A DNA stretch of 64,000 nt from Chrysogorgia sp. JL179-B06. Taxonomy: Eukaryota; Cnidaria; Anthozoa; Scleralcyonacea; Chrysogorgiidae. The notes below the pieces were generated by a model. It did no database searches, was not told the origin of the DNA, and worked only from the letters and a program-made list of their open reading frames with translations. This document shows positions 24,016-36,702 of this stretch, one piece after another. A program made the position numbers and the translations under genes. The stretch spans positions 1,264,501 through 1,328,500 of the forward strand of contig JAYKKM010000222.1 of NCBI GenBank assembly GCA_035772405.1, read 5' to 3'. The first letter of the stretch is position 1; each line of letters opens with the position of its first letter.

Positions 24016-24236
24016 ATTACTGTTTATGACCTACTTAACCTTATTTGTAATATAATCATATTAATCATTTACACATATATTCTTAATCCGTAATTTTGTA
24101 ATACATCTACATATATCCTATATCTTATCTCTTTTTATATATTTTATGTTTCTCAGGAACCTTCTGAAAAATACTATTTGTGACGCTTGTTTTCCTGAAT
24201 AAATATTATTATCAATCAATCAATTATCAATCGATC
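24016..24236 (+). mobile_element. LINE 3' untranslated tail
   Basis: AT-rich sequence ends with GAATAAATATTATTATCAATCAATCAATT, of which CAATCAATCAAT is a short tandem tail, as in many CR1/Rex-like LINEs. No coding remainder is visible. The assignment rests only on this tail. Confidence 0.45.
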
Positions 24237-24589
24237 AAGCTATAAGAGAGAGCTACTCTTGTCTTAAATTGTTTTAACTTATCAAAACAATCTACTTACA
24301 ACAACTGCTCTTGACACTATATTTATTTAACTATTTTTTTATCTTCGCATAACTCACTGTTATGTAATTTTTTTTCCTTTTCCGCCTATTAAAAGAACAT
24401 TTATAAATAGCTTTAATTAGTTGGTAATTTAGATCTGCTACAAGGAGAATAAAAAAAGTTCACAACTCCTCATTTTCCTAACTTCTTTTTACATTATGAT
24501 ACTACGCAATGTGCAGACACCATGGTTATTATTTATCATGTTTCCATTCGCTGAAGATCAACGCAGGTGATTACTAATGCATGCACCGC
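24237..24589. other. Non-coding DNA, no gene recognised
   Basis: Nothing can be named. The stretch lies between a LINE tail and a fold-back element. Confidence 0.35.
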
Positions 24590-25380
24590 AGAGGTTTATA
24601 TATTTTATTAGAAAAGGCGCGCGTAGCGGGAGGAAAATCGGAGGCGCGCAGGGAATGACGGGAAGAGAGAAAGAAAATAAGCCTCTGCCAGATAACGTAT
24701 CCAACATGGCGATCAAATTCAGTGATGGACTGGGTCAGACTCGAGTGATACATTAATATCCAAGATAATAAACAAATAATTAATATCCAAAATGATAAAC
24801 ATTAATATCCAAGATAATAACAAGTGCCACGACAATTAACACACTGATAACAATTTATAATGGCCGTTCCAATGAGTTTTCAAACTCAGAAATCAGCGAG
24901 CTCTTGACTAGACGTTCACATTGACTAGCATTCGGTAGTTTACAGGTTAATATATAAACAACTTTATAAGACAGCTTGTACAGCAAAAATAAAAAACAAT
25001 TGGAGCTTCAAGCTCAAAAGCCAAATCAGTAAATCACTCAACTATGCATATATATTAAAGTATAAACAAACTTCAAACTAAAAGATAGTGTAAAATTGTT
25101 ATTAATGTTAACTAAAACGACAACCTGGACAGAATGACATTAAACACCAATTTTGCAGACTCAAATCGTTCAAAGAACATTGTACGTCGTTCAAACTATC
25201 GTCGATTTCGGGAGAAAGTGCCATGACCTGAGAACCGCGAATTTGACCAGAGAACCGCACATTATCTGGCAGAGGCTCCTTTTCTCGTTTCCCGTCTTCC
25301 CGTCGTCCACAGCGCGCCTCCGATTTTCCTCGATCCACTCCCCGCGCGCTTCCCCATTTTGCCCGCGGAGGAGATAGATT
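24590..25380. mobile_element. Fold-back element with GC-rich arms
   Basis: The left arm (about 24593-24730, containing GGCGCGC and CCTCTGCCAGATAACGT) is complementary to the right arm (about 25230-25375, containing TTATCTGGCAGAGGCTCC and GCGCGC). Overlapping open frames in both strands of the right arm are mirror artefacts. Target duplication was not identified. Confidence 0.65.
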
Positions 25381-25384
25381 ATAA

Positions 25385-26350
25385 TATCATCATCTAATTG
25401 AGCACATGCTTGCATGTCTGTTTACCGAACACAGCGGCTCAAGCTTACCTCGTGAGAATTAATTTGTGCTAGTCAGATTATTGTGTGTAGAATTCATTCG
25501 ATATGTTAAAATGCTAGAATATTGCTGTAAATTTACAGAAATAAAGTTAACCTTGATGGAAATGTAATGGCTTGGCGGATTTGTTGATTTTGTGGCGATT
25601 CGTTGCATAATGTGTTCAACCTGATCAGAAATCCAATTTGACGTTTATATCTGCGTTTTGTACATCTACATTTCAAATTAAAGGTATTGCGCTCGTTAAG
25701 CTATCTATAATCAGCCGATATAATAAACACCATTAGTACGATTAGGTTCACGTGTGGTTCACGTGCTAAACAACTATTACAAAAATAATTTTAAAATATT
25801 AATAAATTAAAGCTTAGCAAAGATAAGACTGAATATACGATAATTGCGTCGAAACAAAGACTAAAAATATCTATGGTGACCATCTATAGGATTAAGAATT
25901 TATAATATTAAAAGAGCAAGACAATGTAAAACATTAGGGGTCATTGCTGATTGAAAGGGACATTTTATGAATGAGCATATTCATAATATTACAACCACAG
26001 CGTCAACAGGACTAGACTGGACCCATAGGATGTCTTAATCACGATCTATATATCTTTAATTCTTTCTTATTTTGGTTATTGTAGTAATTATTTGCTCGAT
26101 AACTTAAGAATTCAGGGCTTCTCGAACTTCTCTTGCATAATAAACAAACACTTAATACAAAATATAGTGGCAAGAATAATTACTGGTATGTCAACAATTT
26201 TCTGCCGACTCAATAATGTAGGCTAATCATTGCCATTAATTTTCAAGTTACCAGTGAGAAATAGAATAGAAACACACTAGGGCCTTTTTTGGCGAGGGGA
26301 AAAATTGGTTTCGATATATCGACTGACCCATTCCTATTTCGTGCTCTTAA
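25385..26350. repeat. Repeat X copy 2 followed by a LINE-derived segment
   Basis: Repeat X occupies 25385-25945. About 25945-26260 corresponds to the decayed LINE segment also at 31545-31810 and includes GAGCATATTCATAATATTACAACCA. The block continues as 28404 onward after interruption by the TTAA element at 26351-28399. Confidence 0.65.
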
Positions 26351-28399
26351 GGGGGTCCAACACAAAAAAAATTTTCCTCTTTACTTTTTAATATAATTAA
26401 AATCTACTTATACCTGGTTGTTGGGTGAGTTAGTCTGACTAAAAAAATATGTTGTTGCAATGCATTGTTGCCATAGTTACCAAGATATGACACCCCCCAT
26501 GGTGAACAGAGCGTATTTTTATAAACATGATAACTAGATAAATAATAATGATAAAAACCTGGAATAACTTTTATTTAGTCACAAACAACATTGTCTAGGA
26601 GGTGTAGCAGAACTATTGACATAGGAGCCATAATAAAAGTTTGGCAGTCTGAATACTAGAAATGTGTACAATTGCTGTCACTAAAACTATTACTATTTCA
26701 TTACAATTGAACATAATTCAATTATTTTTGCTTCATCTCCAAGAGAAATGTATATACTGTTAGCGCTGAAAATTTGATCAAGATAGGTTAAATACTTTTT
26801 GACATATCCTGCGCGCAATATCAGGAATCGGCTTTTGAGAAAAACGGCTTTAATGTTAAACTTTCTAATTATTAATAATTATAATAGCCCCAAAACAACA
26901 ATAGACAGTCCAATAAAGATATATAACTGTTTAAAAAGCTCCAGTCTTATAAGTTATGCCCTACTTTTCTTTTCGTTTTCTTGGTCTTAATTAACCATTT
27001 CTTTTCGATGTCAGGTTATATTCTTTGGGTCTAAGTCATTCGTTTGTGACTAGGTAGGGCTTCGCGTGCTGGACAATTTAATGAAAATTGTATCTCTGTT
27101 TACACAATTTTCGGTGCAGTCTATTTATCTGCGGGAACAAGGACGCATTTCTTCCTCGGCTTAAATTGCCATTATTACTTTATTCTCAGTGGATATATAA
27201 TGTATATTCTGTATACCTTAGACTTGTTTGCTTTGGGTATAACAAAAAGTCTAAAATGGTGTGACGAAATAGTTTACGATTACACGGATAGGTTTCGTAA
27301 TATCTTTATTTCATCTACAAAACTTTCGACTTGAGTACCAAAGGACTGATCGTCACGAAGTGATTAGAATTTTACTGTTTATAGTTTTTGCGAGTGTTCT
27401 TGTTGATATCGTCATGTTGTTGTTTTACATTGGAGAAGAAGGTCGAAGGGACATAAGAATTGGCGCGCAAATTGGTGGCACGGGGATTGTTATTAGTGTA
27501 TTATTAGTGTATTATTATTATTAGTGTACACAATACTAGTTCATTATACATAAACACATGCCGTATACATCACCCGGCAAAATAAGACCTATATAGAGCA
27601 TTATGCCTAGTCGTAGCCAAAAATGACATGAGCCGTAGCCCGATTTTATCAACTGGGGTAAATAATACCTAACTAAAACCGGAAGTCGAAAAGGGAACTC
27701 CAAATACACCCTAAGCGAGAGATTGCACACTTTAACTCATTATTATAAGTTTAAAAAAAATCTTTTCTTCTACACTTTCGGCTCTAGGGTCGTGTTTATG
27801 TTTAACAACAATGGCGGATGCTACCAGTTTCCTACCGTCCCTCGTTAGCAACAAAGCCAGAGGATCCTGTATATTCTTTTACAGGACCAGCGATCGGGTC
27901 ATTGGTCTTAATGATGTCCTCGCCAACTGTGAAACACGGCAATGTGGAAACTTAGCCCCACTAAATTAAAAGCAGTTTGATTCCCATCAAAAGCGACCGC
28001 CCGTTGCAAAACTTCTCTCGCTAACTTAAACCAAAATAAACAATATATGCCTGAGACCGGTCACATGACTACCCACGCACGAATCAATTCACTCTTAATG
28101 TTTTAAAATATAATAAAATTTGATTTAGGGAGAGGTGGTGCGGGAGAAAATGTGCGCAACATGGAAAATTAAGCAGTTTTTGCATCCAAATATACGAAAT
28201 ATAAAATACAAATATACGTTTCTAAGGGCGTTGCAAAGTAGGAAAATGCAGTCCAGCCTTGGAATTTTACGAATTTTCAACATTTCTATCTTTGCAATCG
28301 AAAAAATTCTTTCAATTATCTATTCTAATATGGTTAACCAGTTAATTTATCGCTAATTCAAAAATTTACTAAAATATTTATTTTTGGTGTTGGACCCCC
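26351..28399. mobile_element. 2 kb TTAA-type DNA transposon, non-autonomous
   Basis: TTAA lies outside both ends (26347-26350 and 28400-28403). The termini GGGGGTCCAACACAAAAAA and TTTTTGGTGTTGGACCCCC are inverted. Related sequences at about 29365 and 31915 carry the uninterrupted site GCTCTTAAATGGCTAAAA, so the empty site is visible in the same window. No transposase motif is seen. A 51-codon ATG frame starting at about 27811 (MADATSFLPS) may be coding, but it is short and unrecognised. Confidence 0.85.
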
Positions 28400-28403
28400 T
28401 TAA

Positions 28404-28560
28404 ATGGCTAAAATAGGCGCACTGTTCCCGTTTTGGCGCGATAGATCAACTGGTCTGCAAGCAGTGGATCTGAACCCGAAGGTTCGAGTTCAGATTCCGC
28501 TCCAGTCAACAATTTTTCGTCTATTCAACATTGTAGATTAGATCAAGTGATTTGTTAAGG
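28404..28560 (+). mobile_element. tRNA-derived SINE copy
   Basis: It carries an A-box-like ATAGATCAACTGG and a B-box GGTTCGAGTTC, followed by CAACAATTTTTCG. The same unit occurs at 29355-29520, 31890-32085 and 35160-35380, and inverted at 51270-51430 and 51500-51625. Confidence 0.7.
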
Positions 28561-30914
28561 AAACTTGGATCGATGTGTGAAGTTGACCGTCCAGGTTGTT
28601 GTAGTAAATGGATTAAATGGTAAATGTGTGAAGTTGATCGTGCAGGTTGTTGTAGTAAAATAGTCTTTCTCAAGACTACAACAACCTGGACGATAAACTT
28701 CGCACATCTAATGATACTCCTAGGTTCAAACCATTTACTTTAAGGGAACTTGGTTGACCAAAAGTTAAAATGAGAAAGTATAGTTTGCAGGTCTCAAATA
28801 ATGAAAACTATCATACTACGAAGTTGGGTCGAAGCTAATCTAAAAGAAATTTGTATTATCGTCTATTTTTGTCACTCATAACCTATTTCTGATTTACAAA
28901 TCAAATATCTAAAAAAGTTGGTGTACTGCCTAAATAACGTGTAAGTTGTCTAACGTTTCGCCAGCGAAGTCCCTTCGTCAGAGAGTTATTTATGTATAAA
29001 TATATGAATGCAATAAAGTCAATGTCTCCGGTAAATGTGCGAACCAAAAAACAATTTTATAGTAAAAGTTAAAATTCTATGGGATACAGAGTCTCTCGAA
29101 TTAGATAGAACGACACTCGGGACTTCTATCTAATTATCGGGACTCTATATCCATAGAACACTCGTTACCATTGTCTAACCTGTGGCAAGAATAATTATTG
29201 GTATGTCAACAATTTTCCGCGGACTCAGTAATGTAGACTAATCATTGCCATTAATTTTCATGTTACGCTCGTGAGTCTCTGAAATAGAATGGAAACACTA
29301 TATACATCCTTACAGATGATCATATAGATTATAGGCGTTAAGTTGTCACGAAAATATTTCGTGCTCTTAAATGGCTAAAATAATTTGCCGTGATAGATCA
29401 ACTGGTCTGCAGCAGTGGACCGGTATCCCGAAGGTTCGAGATCAAATTCCGCAAGAGTCAACAATTTTCCGTCGATTGAACAGTGTCGATTAGATCATGC
29501 GATTTGTTAAAGGAACTTAAATGATCAGCTCTTACAAAAAGACCATCTCACCAAAAAGCAATGTTTATGTTCAACGTTAACAATGAGCAACTTTTATAGT
29601 TAGCAGCATGACAGTTATGTCAAAATAATAATCACGATCTAATCTAATCACGATCTAATCACGATCTATAAATCTTTAATTCTTTCTTATTTTGATTACT
29701 GCAGTAATTATTTGCTTGATAACTTGCATTATGAACAGACACTTAGTACAAAATAGAGTGGCAAGAATAATAATCATGTCGATTAATTTTCATGTTACCC
29801 TTTCATGAGTATGATTCTTAAATAGAATGTAAAATAACGATATATCCATGCAGAGATCATAGGTGTTAAGTTGTCACGAAAATATTTCGTGCACTTAAAT
29901 GGCTAAAATATGCGCACTGAATATGCGCACTAAAGGTGGACCTTCGGTAGGTTCGAGTTCAAATTCCGCTCGAGTCAACAATATTCTGTCGATTCAACAG
30001 TGTAGATTAGATCAAGTGATTTGTTAAGGGAACTTGATTGACCAAAAGTTTAAAATGAGCAAGTATAGTTAGCAGCATATGACAGTTTATGTTCATGGTC
30101 TCAAATAATAAAAACTATCATACTACGAAGTTAAGTCGAGCGAAATCTATAAGACATTTCTAGTATCGTCTATTTTTGTAACTGCTCAAACCTATTTCTG
30201 ATTTACAAATCAAATATCTAAAAAGGTTGGTGTACTGCCTAAATAACGTGTAAGTTGTCTAACGTTTCGCCAGCCAAGTTCCTTTGTCAGAGAGTTATTT
30301 ATGTATAGGTTAGATAATTTTCATGGTAACGATCAGTGTTCTATATGGGATATAGTCCCAATAATTAGATAGAAGGCCCCGAGTGTCATTCTTTCTAATA
30401 TCGCATAGAGCACGAATGACCATTAAGGCATTATCTAACCGACTTAGAGAATGGTTGAAACCTGCACGAAGCAATTTTAACTTTTACTATAAAATTGTTT
30501 TTTGGTTCGCACATTTACCGGACGGGAGACATTGACTTTATTGAATTCGTTATTGGCTTCATTGAATTCATTAGTAAACTCTACATAAAGTCCACTGCGC
30601 TATGACAAAAGAAAACAAAAGATCTTTCAGTGGACTCTATTATAGAGTTCACTAATCTGTCTGCTCTTGATGAATTAAAACACTATCGAATTTATATAGA
30701 GCAGTGAAATACTCGACGTTGGATTGGCTGAGTGCAGGTTGCAACCATTCTCTAATTATTCTTTAGTTGCTTTAGCTTATCAAAACAATCCTTATACAAA
30801 CTGCTATTGTGCACCATCCGACTTATTAAAACAGCAGAAGTTGATGTTTTTAAGAACAAGAAATCGTAGCGCTATCAAGGAATGTCGCCCAGTTGACCTA
30901 CAACAGCATTCGTA
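28561..30914. repeat. Mosaic of decayed repeats with several inverted pairs
   Basis: A fold-back at about 28622-28703 has ~32 bp arms (GCAGGTTGTTGTAGT and complement) preceded by a direct copy of one arm. The segment at about 28945-29078 recurs inverted at 30470-30546 (ACATTTACCGGA). GTAAGTTGTCTAACGTTTCGCCAG occurs directly at 28939 and 30248. SINE copies are near 29355-29520 and, partly deleted, 29875-30030. LINE-derived segments are near 29165-29300 and 29640-29800. A short hairpin with TCTATCTAAT arms lies near 29098-29135. No gene is supported. Confidence 0.5.
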
Positions 30915-31810
30915 AAATTAATGCATGCCTCCAAGGCCACTATCGAATTGAACACATGCAGACATGCTTACTTGTCTGTTTACTGAACACAATGGCTCAA
31001 GCTTACCTCGTGAGAATTCATTTGACATTTGTGCTAGAATATTGTGTAGAGAATTCATTCGATAAGTTAAAATGCTAGAATATTGCCGTAAATTTACGGA
31101 AATGAAGTTCACGTTGATGGAAATTTAATGGACTTGGTGGATTTGTTGATTTTGTAGCGATTCGTTGCATTGATTCGCGACACAAGATTGTTTTGATCAT
31201 TAATGTGTTTAACCTGATCAAAAATCCAATTTTACGTTTATATCTTCGTTTTGTACATCTGCATTTCAAATTAAACGTTGGAACGGAGGTATTGCGCTCG
31301 TTAACCTATCTATAATCAGCCTATCTAATAAACACCATTATTTCGATTAGGCTACTTGCATGTTGTTCACGTGCAAAACAACTATTACAAAAATAATTTT
31401 AAAATATTAATAAATTAAAGCTTAGCAAAGATAAAACAGAATATATGATAATTGCGTCGAGACAAAGACTAAAAATATCAATGGTGACCATCAATAGGAT
31501 TAAGAAATTATAATATTAAAAGAACAAGGCAATGTGAAAATTAGGGGTCATTGCTGATAGAAAGGGACATTTTACGAATGAGCATATTCATAATATTACA
31601 ACCACAAAGCACTAGACTTGTCCCAAAGTATGTCTTAATCACGATCTATAAATCTTTAATTGTTTCTTATTTTGATTTTTTGATTACTGTAGTAATTATT
31701 TGCTTGATAACTTGCATAATAAACAAACACTTAATACAAAATAGAGTGGCAAGAATTATTATTGGTATGTCAACAATTTACCGCCGACTCAGTAATGTAT
31801 GCTAATCATT
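30915..31810. repeat. Repeat X copy 3 followed by a LINE-derived segment
   Basis: Repeat X is at 30915-31545 and the LINE-derived segment at 31545-31810. The order is the same as in copies 2 and 4, so whole blocks, not single elements, were duplicated. Confidence 0.65.
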
Positions 31811-31889
31811 GCCATTAATTTTCATGTTACCTTCGTGAATATGATTCTGAAATAGAATGGAAACGCTACACATCCTTACAGATAAGGTG

Positions 31890-32085
31890 TTGAGTTGTTA
31901 CGAAAATATTTCGTGCTCTTAAATGGCTAAAATAGGCGCACTGTTCCCATTTTGGCGTGATACTGATCAACTGGTCTGCAAGCAACGGACCAGTATCCCG
32001 AAGGTTCGAGATCAAATTCCGCACGAGTCAACAATTTTCCGTCGATTCAACAGTGTAGATTAGATCAACTGATTTGTTAAGGGAA
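31890..32085 (+). mobile_element. tRNA-derived SINE copy
   Basis: It has the box A region CTGATCAACTGGTCTGC and the B-box GGTTCGAGATC, then CAACAATTTTCCGTCG. Upstream it retains the intact site CTCTTAAATGGC that is occupied by the 2 kb TTAA transposon in the copy at 26.3 kb. Confidence 0.65.
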
Positions 32086-32339
32086 CTTAAAAAGTTAAAA
32101 ATAAGCGGTCACAAATAATGAAAACTATCATACTAACGAAGTTGAGTCGAGGCTAATCTATAAGAAATTTCTATTACCGTCTATTTTTGTCACTCAAACC
32201 TATTTCTGATTTACAAATCAATTATCTAAAACATCCGGCTTATTGAAACAGCTGGAGTACGATGGAAGTTTTTGATAAGAAGAAATGGTAGCGCTACCAA
32301 GGAATGTCGCTCGGTTGACCTTCAACAGCATTGGTAAGA

Positions 32340-33207
32340 TCAACGCATGAGAATTAATGCATTATATAATAATCGAATTGAGCACATGCTTGCTTGTCTG
32401 TTTACTGAATACAATGGCTCAAGCTTATACCTCGTGAGAATTCATTTGTGCTAGTCAGAATATTGTGTAGAGAATTCATTCTATATGTTAAAAAGCTATA
32501 GAATATTGCCGTACATTTACAGAAATGAAGTTCACGTTGATGGAAATTTAATGGGCTTGGTGGATTTGTTGATTTAGTGGCGATTCGTTCCATTGACACG
32601 GTACGCGACACAAGATTGTTTTCATTAATGTGTTCTCCCTGATCAGAAATCCGATTTGACGCGGTTTATATGTGCGTTTTGTACATCTGAATTTCAAATT
32701 AATAATCAGCAAATATAATAAACACCATTACTTCGATTAGGCAACTTGCGCGTGGTTTTCGTGCAAAACAACTATTACAAAAATACTTTTAAAATATTAA
32801 TAAGTTAAAGATTAGTAAAGATAAGACAGAATATATGATAATTGCGTCGAGACAAAGACTACAAAATATCAATGGTGAACCATCAATAAGATTAGGAAAT
32901 TATAATATCAAAAGAGCAAGACGATATATAAAAACATTATTAGGGGTCATTGTTGCAATGACTAACTTTTATAAAATGAGCATATATATTCATAGTATTA
33001 CAACCAAAGTATAAAAAGGACTGGGCATATTAACACGCACGAAACCTTTTGTCCCAAAGGTGTTTTAATCACGATCTATAAACCTTCATTCTTCCTTATT
33101 TTAATTACTGTTGTAATTAGTTGCTTGCCAACTTGCAAAATACAAAAAAAGAGCGGCAATAATAATTTCTGGTATGCCAACAATTTCCGCCCACTCGGTA
33201 GTGTAGG
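32340..33207. repeat. Repeat X copy 4 followed by a LINE-derived segment
   Basis: Repeat X occupies 32340-32985 and the LINE-derived segment 32990-33190, which is then cut by the element at 33208-34064. No open frame is conserved with the other copies. Confidence 0.6.
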
Positions 33208-34064
33208 CAATCTCGTCCCCAGAACCAGCGTTCCCCTGACCTGCGGGGGGGGGGGGGGGACGGAGACGCTGGGATAATCCATCGCCGGAAGTATTTTGAT
33301 TGGCTGACTATAATTGGAATAATTAACACTTTTTCTGTCATGGATTAGTAAAAACACAAGAACAATGTTGTTCGAACAGGCGTTTACAAAATGTTTTGGA
33401 AGACCTCTCTATCTTCTATTAAGGCTTCTGGGTGGGCGAATATTATTTGGCTTGGCTGGACAATCTGCTCATAGAAAGATACTCCACCTTTCGTTGTCCC
33501 ATTTGCGCTAAATTGTAGAATACCTGTCCACTTGCGCTATTTGTATCTGTTGATAGTTAGTAAAAGGGTCAAATTACGAAAAGTTCATCATATCCGATTG
33601 CTTCGTTCTATTTTAAAAACCCAATTTAAGACTATCAACATGTACACAAAATATAAACCTTCGACATTATATTTAAAAATATTTTAGAGCAACCTGGTTT
33701 GTATTTCTGCCTTTAAGTGCGGTTTCAGAAGTGGACGGCCAACGGGTATTCTATAATTGCTCCCAAATCCTCGGACGACTATACTCTTGAGCGCTTCATA
33801 TTGATGCTCCTTTATTACAATTTTCCCTTTGTTCAGTTTTTGTTAATACTTTCCTAAAGCAGCATGAAAAATATCAATATCCTCGACCGACAAATTATGC
33901 CAAAAGCAAAGCAAATGCTTGTTCGCTGGCCTTTCCCGGTTTATTGTCACGCATGCGTTCTTCGTAACCGGAACCATGTTTTTCTGTTTCCGGCGATGGA
34001 TTATCCCAGAGTCTCCGTTTCCCCCTGCAGGTCAGGGGGAACGCAGGCTTTGGGAACGAGATTG
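33208..34064. mobile_element. MULE-like non-autonomous element with 9 bp target duplication
   Basis: Inverted ends of about 90 bp begin CAATCTCGT and include GGGATAATCCATCGCCGGAA. TAGTGTAGG is present directly outside both ends (33199-33207 and 34065-34073). A 9 bp duplication with long inverted repeats points to Mutator-like elements. The left arm has an expanded G-run. No transposase is visible. Short frames spanning the two arms are mirror artefacts. Confidence 0.8.
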
Positions 34065-34121
34065 TAGTGTAGGCTTTTTTTTTATTAATTTTCATATTAC
34101 CCTGGGGATGATTCTGAAATA

Positions 34122-34517
34122 CAGGGTGTATGAAAAAAACGAGACCTTTAGAAATTAACCTACAGTATTGTTGTTAAGCACAAGATTTTATGCTCCTGGG
34201 AATTTAAAATAGCTTCTAATCGTATGAAGGAGCATATTTGACAGCAGGATTCCGACCAGGAAACCTTGCTCGAAACGCGTTTTGCACTGCGGCTATACTT
34301 TGAGTCTCGGTATAATGTAAAACAGTAAAAACTCGTTGCTCTGTGGTCAGTTGAACCATTTTTATTCGAACTGATGATATGACTAATTAGTACTTTGACA
34401 ATTTGTTATTCGGTTATGCTCCTTCATACGATTAGAAGCTATTTTAAATTCCCAGGAGCATAAAATCTTGTGCTTAACAACAATAGGTCTAAAGGTCTCG
34501 TTTTTTTATACACCCTG
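34122..34517. mobile_element. Mariner-like palindromic MITE
   Basis: The ends CAGGGTGTATGAAAAAAACG and CGTTTTTTTATACACCCTG are inverted and flanked by TA on both sides (34120-34121, 34518-34519), as for Tc1/mariner. The arms continue inward with CTCCTGGGAATTTAAAATAG and its complement. No transposase is present. Confidence 0.85.
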
Positions 34518-34544
34518 TAGAAGGGAAACACTACACATCCTTAA

Positions 34545-35134
34545 AGTGGCACTACGTACGATGAAAATTCACCCCCGTTTTTTAGATTTTCTTTAGCATA
34601 GAATAGTACTACAGGGTCGAAAGTGATCATCGATCACTAAAAATGGTATTTTGAAGTAACTATTTTGAGCTCTGAGATCACTACTACTTAGGCCACCATT
34701 ACCAAGAACGTGTTCCAAGTGAGCCCGCAATTTCAAAAGGTAATATTGTTTGTGACGTCAGATTCTCAATGCTACGCCTGAATTTCAGTCGAGGTTACTT
34801 GTTTTCTTGTTTTCTTAATTTCTTCGTCAGAAGTAGATGAAATGTCCAGTCTTTCAGACGAAGAATTTGCAAAAAAACGACCTTGATCACTATGGATTTA
34901 CTTGAAGAATTAGCCATGTGGAGTCTTCGTGTTCAGAATTTTACGTCACTTCGTTACGCTGGTCAGGAACATTATCGATTAATGGCGGACGTAACAACTC
35001 CAGATTCGGAGCCAGAAAGATAATACAATTGCAATCGTCGAATCGAAAACGGTTTCGACCGAGTAATATTTAGCAGCTTTGCTTTATAAATACATAAAAA
35101 TATCGATAGGTAAAAATTTGATCGTCGTACCACT
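34545..35134. mobile_element. TTAA-type transposon, family A copy 2 (complete)
   Basis: The left end AGTGGCACTACG follows TTAA (34541-34544). The right end CGTCGTACCACT is followed by TTGC, a mutated TTAA. The flank ACATCC...CAGATGATCATA occurs uninterrupted at about 29310, giving the empty site. The internal sequence is collinear with copy 1 at 1-515. No coding capacity is seen. Confidence 0.8.
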
Positions 35135-35159
35135 TTGCAGATGATCATAACGCACAAGC

Positions 35160-35380
35160 AATAAGTTGTCACGAAAATATTAGTCTTTAAATGGCTAAAT
35201 TAGGCACACTATTCCCGTTTTGGCGCAATAGCTCAACTGGTCAAGCAGTGGACCGGGATCCCTAAGGTTCGAGTTCAAATTCCACTCAAGTCAACAATTT
35301 TCCGTTTCAATGTATCTAGATTAATCTTGTCGATTAATTTTCCATATGAGATTAGATCAAGTGATTCGTTAAGGGAACTA
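35160..35380 (+). mobile_element. tRNA-derived SINE copy (best A and B boxes)
   Basis: The promoter boxes are clear: TAGCTCAACTGG (A box) and GGTTCGAGTTC (B box), about 35 bp apart, followed by CAACAATTTTCCG. This copy best shows descent from a tRNA. Confidence 0.75.
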
Positions 35381-36462
35381 AAATGACCAACTCTTAAAGA
35401 AAGACGACCACATCAAAAAGCAATGTTTAGGCCACTCCAAATTAGACTTTAATTTCCCATCCACCGCCGCGCCCGCGTCTCCTAGAAGAGGCCGCGTGAT
35501 TTGTTCATTAACGACCTTCTGTTAATTCATTATTTGCAATTTATAAAATCAACAGATAATCTACCGTTGAAGCGCTTAAGTATCAAAACAACATACAAAA
35601 TTAAAATGCTGCAACAAACTAAAAAATAGGTACGCAATGCGTACACGCGTCTACGTTTTACAGACAATGAAATGCGATATATAAACACAAGTTAAAAGAA
35701 GATGGAGAAGCATTGAAGGTATCGGTTGTTCAAACTTTGATTCGCATTAAATCTTTTAAATTAATTGAATCAATTAATCAGTTTTTATATTATGGTATGT
35801 CAGTTTTGTCATAAAAACTCACTTTTGCAAGCAGATCATTAGCATATCAAACTTTCCGCAGACAAATAGTCTTCTCGTATTTCGCGGTTTCATATGACAA
35901 ACTTTTGCTATATTAAATTCCGCAAATCAGGGGTAAATTTCGAGGTTTTCGCTTTACTGTTCTTTCTTCGCAATAAATGGCACGTTGTTACCACTGAAAT
36001 CGGAAAATAGAGTTATTAATTAAGATGCAATGTCTTTTAAATATATCTTCGATTGGAAAAGTTACAAATTCAGGGGGGCAAATATCACATGTCTATTCGC
36101 CGTTTTTCTATAATTTACTATGGAAATCAACCTCGCGCGCACTTGTTTTGGAGGTAATGGGCTCTAGTGCTTATTATACGCATGCTTGTAGCGCGTGTTG
36201 CCGCCAAATCATTCAATTCCGCGTATTTTGATACTATATTCATCAATATTCGTGTCGATTTGAGGGGGGAAAAATGATCGTGAAGTTGGGTATATTTCTG
36301 CTGTTGGCCGGCTCATTAATAATTCGGTTGGTAGAAGCTGTAGGAGTTGTAGCCTTCGTACAGTTGCTCGCGGGCGCAAAAAGGCGGCGCTAAGTAGCGT
36401 TGTGTGTTCTGTAATTTCTGCCGATTATTCGCAATGCTTATAGATTGTATTTATGCCTTATA
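35381..36462. other. Non-coding DNA, no gene recognised
   Basis: The open frame at 36025-36231 has no domain or splice context that I can support. Nothing else can be named. Confidence 0.35.
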
Positions 36463-36702
36463 GTAGACTTGCTCCAAGTCTGCCTCTTGATTGTTTCGGG
36501 TTTATTTAAAGACGGGTTTGTTTCGAGAAGACGGGTTTATTTCGAGAGTGGTTTGATTTCAAAGACAATTTGTTTCTTTTTTTCTTTTCAATTTGTTTCT
36601 AAGGTTTTGAAAAGAACCTGTCTCGAAACAAACCCGTATTCTCAAACAAACACGTCTTTAAACAAACCCGAAACAATCAAGAGGCAGACTTGGAGCAAGT
36701 CT
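36463..36702. mobile_element. Palindromic fold-back element
   Basis: Arms starting TAGACTTGCTCCAAGTCTGC are inverted copies of one another over about 100 bp, around a centre rich in TTTGTTTC. TTATAG lies close to both outer ends. The open frame across it results from the palindrome. Confidence 0.8.
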
